Part shown: piece after piece, positions 55,218 to 64,000 of the stretch
How the letters are laid out: each line of letters starts with the position of its first letter
How positions within the stretch are numbered: position 1 is the first letter of the stretch
Origin: Gadus chalcogrammus
Lineage: Eukaryota > Chordata > Actinopteri > Gadiformes > Gadidae
Length of the DNA stretch: 64,000 bases
Direction: 5' to 3'
Assembly: GCF_026213295.1 (NCBI RefSeq)
Contig: NC_079415.1
Location: forward strand, 24,279,847 to 24,343,846
The notes under the pieces: model-generated
Database searches by the model: none
The model's input: only the letters and a program-made list of their open reading frames with translations
Told to the model about the DNA's origin: nothing
Program-made: the position numbers and the translations under genes

Positions 55218-55506
55218 CGCACACACAAAACATGTCATCAGAGAGCAGGGCTATTTCATTGGCCATCCCCGGACCAGATCCCGCCCACGAGGGAATATTT
55301 ACTTGCCCTTTTAGTGGAAACCCATAATAAAATATTATGTTTAACACTCTATGTTAAACGGATTTGCTTTCTATGGGCAAAAACTGTTGGTTTATTTTTA
55401 TTGATCCCCTGCGAGAAATTGTGTGGAACGGTGGGTCTAGGGCAGGTTATATTCTCGCCGTTCTCCTTTGTAAAGCAAATTGTATTGCCTTTGGGCCGAT
55501 ATGAAA

Positions 55507-57010
55507 TTAACTGCGCCCATTCATTCTGCCGCGGCACTCCAAATAATTAATTTTGTTCTCATATTCGTCCAATCCACTCCAATAGTGGTCCTGCATTGAG
55601 TTTAAATCCAACTTTAACGAATAAATGGTCCAGTTTTCAATTTCATAGAATATTCATACATTTCCAGGGCATGTTAAGTGCAAGCCTGGCCACTCGTAAC
55701 ACACTTGTAAAATGCGGTCGTCAATTGATGGAATGGGTTATTTATTTTATACATCATCACAACCAAAATGTGGAATTAATCAAATAAATTACAGATAAAG
55801 AAACGGCTACTTTTTGGTTGAACCTGTTACGTATTTTAAGAACATAAGCTGCCCCCCATAGCCTCTAGGAAGCAGATTCAAACACACAAGCTGTATTACC
55901 CTCACATAACCACTAGGAAGCAGGACCAAACAAATAAGCCGTAAATACTATACATAGCCACAAGGGGAGCAGGACCTTACTGAAGGCTGCAATAGCTGCT
56001 CCATCCACAGAAGGCAGCACCTCAGTCAAGTGAGGAAGCCGAGGCTAATACGTCACACCGGCTCCGCCCACTTCACACAGGCCGCGTGGATTTGACCATA
56101 ACAGTCTACAGAGAAGTGGAGAGATTCAGAAACTCTTGGTAGCTCAGACTTGCGGGTTAGAGTTTTGATCAGCTGGGAGTCGCTCAGCACGTGTTCGACA
56201 CACTTCCCCTCCTTTTGCTTCGTAGTTACCATACCGAAATACTTTAACAAATAAAGTAAGTTAAAAGCGATCCGGATTGGACTACTTTCTTCGAAGAATG
56301 CTGCAAACCCATTTGAACGAAATATTTATGATTCCCCCAATGTTGACCTGAAGTTGGCGCCACTGATTAATAGACTGTCTGAATGGCGGTACTAAAAGGT
56401 TTCCGAATGGGGGCATGTCTGAATGGGGGCATGTCTGAATGGGGGCATGTTGGACTGGCAGCACGTCGGAATGAAGTTAACTGCGCCCATTCGGTCTGCT
56501 GCTGCACTCCAAACAATTAGTTTTGTTCCCATATTCGTCCAATCCACTCCAATAGTGGTCCTGCATTGAGTTTAAATCCAACTCAAACGACTAAATTATC
56601 CAGTTTTAAATTTCATAGAATATTTATACATTCCCAGGGCATCTTAAATAAGTGCACGCCCGGCCACTCGTAACACACTTGTAAAATGCGGTCGTCAATT
56701 GATGGAATGGGTTATTTCATACATCATCACAACCAAAATGTGGAATTGATCAAATAAATTACAGATAAAGAAACGGCTACTTTTTGGTTGAACCCATTTG
56801 AACGAAATATTTATGATCCCCCGATGTTGACCTGAAGTTGGCGCCACTGATTGATAGACTGTCGGAATGGCGGTACTAAAAGGTTTCGGAATGGGGGCAT
56901 GTCTGAATGGGGGCATGTCTGAATGGGGGCATGTCTGAATGGGGGCATGTCTGAATGGCGGCATATCGGACTGGCAGGACGTCGGAATGGAAGCATGTTG
57001 GAATGGCAGC
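55507..57010. repeat. Tandem segmental duplication, about 0.5-kb unit
   Basis: Copy 1 is 55507-55824 plus 56306-56475; copy 2 is 56476-57010. They share TCCAATAGTGGTCCTGCATT, AATGCGGTCGTCAATTGATG and the run TTGACCTGAAGTTGGCGCCA. Both end in an array of GAATGGGGGCATGTCT units (three in copy 1, four in copy 2). Copy 1 was split later by the solo LTR at 55825-56305. Confidence 0.88.
55825..56305 (+). mobile_element. Solo LTR, 481 bp
   Basis: It starts TGTTACGTATTTTAAG and ends GAATGCTGCA, with TG...CA borders. AACC on both sides (55821-55824 and 56306-56309) is a 4-bp target duplication, and copy 2 of the surrounding tandem repeat shows the uninterrupted site. A related copy lies inverted at 52798-53438. 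Confidence 0.85.
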
Positions 57011-58260
57011 ATGTAACCTGGAATCTGTGGTCAGTCAGTGATCTGCACAAACTCTTATCTCGCTGAAACCTTGACGGATTTACAAACGGTTTGGTTTCTT
57101 ACCAACATTATTAGCGTGGTTATAAGCGTGTACCTATTTTAGAACATTATTGTATTTTTTTAGAACGTAACATAATTATTCATAAGTTTGCAGTGTCCAA
57201 ACTACATCTCTGACGTTTATAACAAACCAAACCCTTTGAAGTTCGGTTGACAATTGAGCGAGTTATGGTTATTTAAAAAGTAGCCTGTATGTACCACTAC
57301 CAACACAATGTTATGGGAGAGGAGCTGACTGTGGCAAGATGGCCGCCAGTGCGGACGTTCGACTCCATTGGCCAGCAGCGCGGACGAGACATCTGTGCCG
57401 TGTTCCAATATCCATACTTCCATGTGTACACTTAAATGTAGTGCACTATCAGTACTCACTATGTGCGCTAATTTTCAGATGTCAGTGTTGTTCCAAATTG
57501 AATACTCTGTGGTGCACTAACCGGAAATTACGGTCACGACTGCCGCCGCGGCTCCTCCCCCGTAATAAACATCCTGCTTTGAACGGCGAACTCTTTACGC
57601 CTAGCAGCTATAAAAAGCCATAAAAGCTATAAAAACTGCAAAATGACTGAATTAATGCAGGCTATGTGGAAAATGCGCCGACTTTGGCTCAGCCCTCTTC
57701 CGCTACGTTGCCGTTGAGTACGAAAAGTGTCAATCCACACTTTGCGATTTGACCGTTTTGAGTACACCATCCGGGTCCTTTCAGTACACTTATTTTCGCA
57801 CTTATTTTCGCCCGATCTGAATTGGAACGCCCTACCACTCAAACTAAGACTAGTAAGTACTGAATCCTCGGAAGCCAGTCTTCCGAGTTGCATGTTTGAC
57901 GTCCGGTGTCGTAGCATTCATAGCATTCCTGTTCGTCTTTGTGATTGTGGCATGAAATTGGCTAGTCGTTATTTATTGTTTGCTACATTAGCCTCTGTAG
58001 CACACCAGCCCGAATACAAACAACACAACTTTACATTATATTGCACGCACAGCAAGACCATGCCATGTATAAATTGTTGACCGGAATAAATTAGCAATGT
58101 AATCAAGTGTGTAGGAGCATTTAAAATAGACATTAAAATGACCTACGTGGTACAAATACAAAAAAATATATATATCTTCACGGGCGCAGCCATTTTGTTG
58201 AGAGCCTCATCACTGCTCTCGGCCTACTCTCAGATTTTCGAAAGATGAAGACAAAAAGGG
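57011..58260. other. No gene recognised
   Basis: Mixed sequence with short frames on both strands, none with family motifs. A segment near 57400-57560 and 57720-57800 has GTACACTT/AGTACTCA-type words suggestive of a degraded fish repeat. Confidence 0.45.
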
Positions 58261-58261
58261 G

Positions 58262-59480
58262 GCGTGCCTTCGAGTCCCTCCGTGCTGCCAGAGCCTCGTC
58301 CCTCATCGGTTCTCATTCTCCTCGACCTGTCCACAGCATTTGACATGGTGTACCACCAGATCCTCCTTGCCACTCTCGCTGAACTTGGCATTGCTCGATC
58401 TGCCCTTTCCTGGTTCACATCCTACCTGACGAATCGCACTTATCAGGTAACATGGAATGGCTCCTTGTCCAAACCTTGCCCGCTTGAAACTGGTGTCCCT
58501 CAAGGCTCGATATTGGGGCCTCTTCTGTTTTCCCTCTATACCAGATCCCTGGGCTCTGGAATTATATCACACAGCTTTTCCTATCACTGCTATGCTGACG
58601 ACACTCATCTGACAAAGCCCTGATAGCAACACACATATCTGAATGTCTGGCAGACGTCAGCACTTGGACAACTGCCCATCACCTGAGGCTTAACCTCAGC
58701 AAGAGTGAGCTCCTCCTAATGCCAGGGAAAGATTGACCACACATGGACTTGAGAACATCACTGTATCTGTAGTATCTGTAACTGTAGAAACCTCGGTGTG
58801 GTACTGGACAATCAGTTATGCTGCACCGCAAACATCACTGCGGTGGCCCGATCCTGCAAATTTGCACTTTACAACATCCGCAGGATCCGGCCTTTCCTCA
58901 CAAGGGAAGCAGCTCAGCTTCTAGTCCAATCACTGGTCATCTTCCGCCTCGACTACTGCAACTCGCTCTTGGCTGGACTCCCTGCCTCTGCGATTAAACT
59001 TTTGCAGCGCATCCAGAATGCGGCAGCACGCCTCGTGTACAACCTACCGAAGTTCTCCCATGTGACCCCCCTCTTCCGGGACCTCCACTGGCTCCCTGTA
59101 GTAGCTCGCATCAGATTCAAGATGATGGTGCTGGCATACAAGGCAGTTAATGGAACTGCCCCTGCCTACCTCCAAGCATTGGTAAAACCACACACCCCAG
59201 CTCGATCCCTCCGCTCAACTACCTCAGCTGGACGTTTAGTACCGCCATCGCTAAGAGCAAGCAAAGGTCGATCAACAAAGTCACAACTTTTCTCTGTTTT
59301 GGGACCTCAGTGGAGGAACGAGCTCCCTGCCGATGTCAGGATCGCAGAGCCGCTCACCAGCTTCTGCAAAAGACTCAAAACTCACCTGTTCAGAGTTCAC
59401 CTCGACTCTGCATAGCTACCCAGCCCCTTCTGGCCACCATTGTATGTTGTACGTCCTGGCACTTAATGCACGCACTATTC
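58262..59480 (+). mobile_element. LINE (L2/Rex1-like), 5' truncated, frameshifted
   Basis: RT blocks LILLDLSTAFDMVYHQILL, ALSWFTSYLTNRTYQV, GVPQGSILGPLLFSLY and the catalytic YADDT are in one frame to about 58620. NLSKSELL and the thumb/C-terminal part (RLDYCNSLLAGLPASAIKLL, LHWLPVVARIRFKMMVLAYK, WRNELPADVR, RLKTHLFRVHL) follow in other frames to 59415. The 3' end TTGTATGTTGTACGTCCTGG is the start of the tail also seen at 1886 and 33700, but this copy stops shortly after. Confidence 0.88.
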
Positions 59481-59539
59481 TAACAGAGACACAAGGTAAA
59501 CGGGCTTGCGTTCTGGAGCTGGTTCATGAAGGATCCGCC

Positions 59540-61353
59540 AAAGAAGGATATAGCTGCGAGCAGCAATGAGGGGGCCAAGCAGAATATGACTCCATAAACA
59601 AATTTTGGTGGACAGACATAATTCGTTAAGTGGCTACATGATGACCGTCTCCGTAATTTCACTTACAATGAAAGCTATTGGCAAATGGTTATCACAATGG
59701 AAACACACTGAAGTTGCTTTGTAATGGCTGGAATAGATTTGCTGCTAACAACGCATCCGCCTACGGATAAGGGTTGCCATACGTTTTCTGCGGTCGTTTG
59801 ATGCGTTGATCGTGCACGTCGTTGCAAGGTAACACAACTCATCTGCAAGCAGAATAGCCACAGCAACAGACACACGGCACTTCAGCACTTTCAACAAGTT
59901 TCACATCAAAAAATAAAAGATAGACTCAGAATTGATCACACTTGGTGTGGTTTTAATGCCCCCCTAGAGGTCAAATGTCACCATTATTTGGGCATCATCA
60001 GGATAGAGTCATAAGACTATGAGCCAAGTTTGGGTTGGAACATGAAAGCCTTCCAGAGATATGAGCTCACTTCCTGTTTGATGTCCCCCTGAGGTTAAAG
60101 GAGGAGTTAAAACACATCTTCATTCATTACAGCGCCCTAGAGGTCAAAGGTCACCTTTAATCTCTAGGTCAAAGGTGACGTTAATTTGATGATTGTCCCC
60201 CTGATGATGTCAAGGGTCTTTGTACAAATTTTGTTTATTATATTTCAAAGGGCTGCTGAAAAATTGGCTTGCTTCCTGTTCGGCAAGTTTGACTATGATA
60301 TGTTAAAGAGTTACTGAGAAATGGGCTTACTTCCTGTTTGGCGGCTTCACCGTCAAATTTGATTGGCTGTGACGGCCAAAATGTTTTGAATTTGAAAAAG
60401 ATGTTTGACGCATTTGTTCAACTTGGTCTGAAGATCATATCGGGCAGGTTTCATGAAGATTGTGCAGAATTTGTGGCCTGTGGATATGTACTATTGATTT
60501 TGACAACTTTCAACATGGCGGCTAAATTCTGATGTTTCCATGGGAAATAATTTATTAGCCATATGAATTGGTCTAACAGTATCACCAGACATTGACAATA
60601 AGTTTGAAATATACTCATGTGAAGAGAGAGAGTTAAAACACATCTTCATTAATTACAGCGCCCCCTAGAAGTCAAAGGTCACCATTATTTGGGCATCATC
60701 AGGATAGAGTCCTAAACTATGAGCCAAGCGACTCACCATGAGTTCAGAGGGAGTCCCACTGTATTGGTCTGGTTCCCAGGCTGGTCCTACTAGGTTATGG
60801 CAGAGCCTCTTCGGGGAGATGGTATAGATTCAGGGCCGGAAACCAGAGCTGCCATGGGTGGAGTGACACCTTGTTTCCTGTTTCGTTACCAAGATATTAC
60901 ACAAGAGAAAACTTGGATGAAGCTTACAGAAGGGGATTTTAACAAGTGTATTTCTAAAGTATTTTACAGTATTCCTCAATGAGCAGCCATGGATTAGTGG
61001 GCATTTTGCCCAAGATGCCTAGAGTCTGCCAAAGACCGTGAACTGTGATCAATGGGGATCGAACACAACTGCCTGTGAACTACACTGCAAGTGCAACACA
61101 GTATCACAGGCAGTGGTTCCCAACTTTTGACCGAAATGTTCATCAAGACCTTTCAAGTACCTCCTCATATGCAAAGATAAAGCAGTACAGCTGAGCACAG
61201 AGATCTCACATAGTTCAAAAACAACTATTACTGCAGAAGGCCATGCAGTATGTCATGTGTATGGTCCCAATGTGTTTATTTAGCAAACCCAAATCCACAC
61301 CAAAATTATATCGATGACAGTACAATGAAAAGCATATAATGTAAACACAAAGC
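59540..61353. repeat. Dispersed repeat, copy 1
   Basis: Begins near the motif TAGCTGCGAGCAGCAATGAG (59555). It contains repeated modules with CAGCGCCC...TAGAGGTCAAAGGTCAC (about 59970, 60130 and 60660) and CACTTCCTGTT/ACTTCCTGTTTGGCGGC. A large part (60126-61340) is nearly identical to 62735-64000. A short frame at 60797-60982 is conserved in both copies, but this reflects recent copying, not evidence of coding. Class unknown. Confidence 0.75.
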
Positions 61354-62630
61354 CAGGGGCGGACTGGCCATCGGGAGGTTCGGGAGATTTCCCGAACGGC
61401 CGGACGATTTCAGGCCGAGCCGGCCGGACGATTTCAGGCCGAGCCGGTCGGCCGTAATTCTTTTAGTTTTTTTTTATTTATTTTTTTATTATAAATTTAT
61501 CTATTTTTTTTTCTTGTAAAAGATGTAAAAAAAAATGAAAAAGTTAAGTAAGCCGTGATTTGGGGTGGCCTGCTGCCGGATATTCTTACTTACAGCGCGA
61601 AACGGAGCTCTTGCCTGACGGTGAAACGGGGCCGATGTATTACTGTCAATTTAGAGGGGGAAGCACCCCCACAGTGTATGGGGGCAAAGCGAGCGGCCAA
61701 AGCAGCAGAGCAGCCGAACGGCCCCTCCCAACTTGGACTGCTCCTCGGTCTGTCATTTCTGATTGGCTCAGCCTGACACACGGCCGGGTCACTTACCCGG
61801 TACTTCTCGTTGATCTCACTGAAGTTACACAGAAATATGAAAATGTCAAATAGGAAAAAAGGTGGTGAAGAGGCAAAAGAATTGGGTGGCGCTCAGAAGG
61901 TGAGGTTGAAAAGGAAAAAAATGTTAGAGCAAGACGCAGCCAAATGTGCTAAATTAACCGACCTTTTCCGTGGAAAAGCCAAGGTTGACGGCGACGCCCC
62001 TGTCAGCGAGACCAATGGTTCGGCGGGAACAGGACACAGCAGTATAGCTATGACAGGTGCACTAGCGAGCATGTTTGGCAATATAAAAATGACTTGAACT
62101 AATTATGGAAGTACCAGAGACGTCGGAGAACAATTCATAATATTGTAATGCCCATGGAAGAGGCAGTGAATGAAGTATTGATTAGAGAGCGATTTATTAG
62201 ATACCACCGCTAATAACCATTGGAACACTTCAACACCAGTAACCACAGCAACGCACAACAAACCCCGGCCCGCCCCCATCTCCCAAACCCTGTGTATGTG
62301 TATGACAATTTTTTTCCACTAAAATAATTGTATCTTGCACTATTTAGATCATTTTCAGCCTTGATTTACCTTTCTAGGCACATGCAATTTCTAATATTTT
62401 GTACATGGACAAGATTGCTTATAAAATATTTCCCAGTGATCTTCACAATATTCTAAACACATGCACATCCCAACATTGACATGCCGTTGCAATGCACATA
62501 TCCACGGATAAGGACTAGTTTTTATTATTTTACACCGTGGCAAAATTCTACGCGCGCTACTCCTGCGGTCTCATAAAAGGCCTCTCCATCCCAAAGTCCC
62601 GGGCCAAATTTTTGGGCCAGTCCATCCCTG
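61354..62630 (+). mobile_element. hAT element, 1277 bp, with exact 8-bp TSD
   Basis: The ends are CAGGGGCGGACTGGCCA and, inverted, TGGGCCAGTCCATCCCTG. CACAAAGC flanks both sides (61346-61353 and 62631-62638). Near the left end GGCCGGACGATTTCAGGCCG is tandemly repeated. The frame from about 61840 (starting MSNRKKGGEEAKELGG, later MLEQDAAKCAKLTDLFRGK) resembles the start of hAT transposases of the ZMYM-like/“DAAKCAK” group; the catalytic part is deleted. Confidence 0.92.
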
Positions 62631-62730
62631 CACAAAGCAATACTATTTTTGAAATAATAACAAGCCATAATACAATGTCTACATTGTATTTGTTTTGTAA
62701 TGTACATTGTAATGTTTACAAAACACATCA

Positions 62731-64000
62731 CATTTAGTACAGCGCCCTACTGGTCAAAGATCACCTTTGATCTCTAGGTCAAAGGTGACGTCAATTTGAT
62801 GAGTGTCCCCATGATGATGTCATGGGTCTTTGTACCAAGTTGTTTATGATATTTCAAAGGGCTGCTGAAAAGTTGGCTTGCTTCCTGTTTGGCAAGTTTG
62901 GCTATGATATGTTAAAGAGTTACTGAGAAATGGGCTTACTTCCTGTTTGGCGGCTTCACCGTCAAATTTGATTGGCTGTCACGGCCAAAATGTTTTGAAT
63001 TTGAAAAAGATGTTTGACGCATTTGTTCAACTTGGTCTGAAGATCATATCGGGCAAGTTTCATGAAGATTGTACGGAATTTGTGGCCTGTGGATATGTAC
63101 TGTAATGACCACAGTAATAATCCTGTTAGGCGGCTTCACCGTCAAATTTGATTGGCTGTCATGGCCAAAATGTTTGACGCATTTGTTCAACTTGGTCTGA
63201 AGATCATATCGGGCAAGTTTCATGAAGATTGTACAGAATTTGTGGCCTGTGGATATGTACTATTGATTTTGACAACTTTCAACATGGCGGCTAAATTCAG
63301 ATGTTTCCATGAGAAATAATTTATTAGCGATATGGATTGGTCTGGCAGTATCACCAGACATTGACAATAAGTTTGAAACATACTCACTTGAAGAGAGAGG
63401 AGTTAAAACACATCTTCATGAATTACAGCGCCCCCTAGAAGTCAAAGGTCACCATTATTTGGGCATCATCAGGATAGAGTCCTAAACTATGAGCCAAGCG
63501 ACTCACCATGAGTTCAGAGGCAGTCCCACTGTATTGGTCTGGTTCCCAGGCTGGTCCTACTAGGTTATGGCAGAGCCTCTTGGGGGAGATGGTATAGATT
63601 CAGGGCCGGAAACCAGAGCTGCCATGGGTGGAGTGACACCTTGTTTCCTGTTTCGTTACCAAGATATTACACAAGAGAAAACTTGGATGAAGCTTACAGA
63701 AGGGGATTTTAACAAGTGTATTTCTAAAGTATTTTACAGTATTCCTCAATGAGCAGCCATGGATTAGTGGGCATTTTGCCCAAGATGCCTAGAGTCTGCC
63801 AAAGACCGTGAACTGTGATCAATGGGGATCGAACACAACTGCCCGTGAACTATCCTGCAAGTGCAACACAGTATCACAGGCAGTGGTTCCCAACTTTTGA
63901 CCGAAATGTTCATCAAGACCTTTCAAGTACCTCCTCATATGCAAAGATAAAGCAGTACAGCTGAGCACAGAGATCTCACATAGTTCAAAAACAACTATTA
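62731..64000. repeat. Dispersed repeat, copy 2 (runs off the window)
   Basis: It follows copy 1 from ACAGCGCCCTACTGGTCAAA (62739) to the window end with few differences. One difference is an internal duplication: the block from GGCGGCTTCACCGTCAAATT is present at about 62948 and again at about 63129, adding about 160-180 bp. The two copies lie about 2.6-2.8 kb apart in the same orientation. Confidence 0.85.

Noticed and set aside
60797..60982. 61-codon frame conserved at 63567-63752
   Set aside because: The DNA around it is equally conserved, so identity reflects recent duplication of a repeat and not selection on a protein.

Overview
This window is nuclear DNA from a ray-finned fish. It holds two spliced vertebrate intermediate-filament genes, a complete spliced arpc2 gene, fish-type LINE, SINE and hAT repeats, and many long CA, GA and CT dinucleotide arrays. 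The density of long dinucleotide arrays recalls gadiform genomes, but that is only an impression and I do not name a species. Coordinates are read from the sequence by hand; splice sites were chosen by GT/AG rule, reading phase and family exon sizes.

Layout. 1-2.1 kb: remains of a LINE and a SINE/LINE tail. 2.2-6.76 kb (minus): 5' part of a type II keratin-like gene (exons 1-3; the rest lies outside the window or is lost). 6.76-7.15 kb: a shared 388-bp intergenic promoter. 7.15-12.3 kb (plus): a type I keratin-like gene with eight exons. The head-to-head pair has the arrangement of vertebrate KRT8/KRT18, but both proteins are divergent. 12.3-24.0 kb: mobile-element sequence including elements inside elements, with exact target-site duplications (TSDs) for several. 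24.06-24.19 kb (plus): a likely terminal exon of a gene I cannot name. 24.3-36.5 kb (minus): arpc2, subunit 2 of the Arp2/3 actin-nucleating complex, complete in ten coding exons giving 299 residues.

36.7-64 kb: no host gene recognised. This part is a stack of transposons: a LINE split around two hAT elements, one with a BED-finger/transposase relic of ZBED5-like type and one of GTF2IRD2-like type carrying its own nested element with a 150-bp tandem array; an RTE-like LINE; a 4.45-kb fold-back element with an 8-bp TSD; a Ty3/gypsy fragment with its 3' LTR; a solo LTR inside a tandem duplication; another LINE; and a 2.7-kb spaced direct repeat with an hAT element between its copies.

How the genes relate. 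The type I and type II keratin-like genes would encode obligate partners of one heteropolymeric filament and share a promoter region. arpc2 is a housekeeping actin gene and faces the unidentified terminal exon tail to tail. No prokaryote-type operons, CRISPR arrays or defence systems are present. The most useful leads are the divergent keratin pair with two competing tail reading frames, the unidentified terminal exon, the two hAT elements sharing one octamer target, and the large fold-back element.
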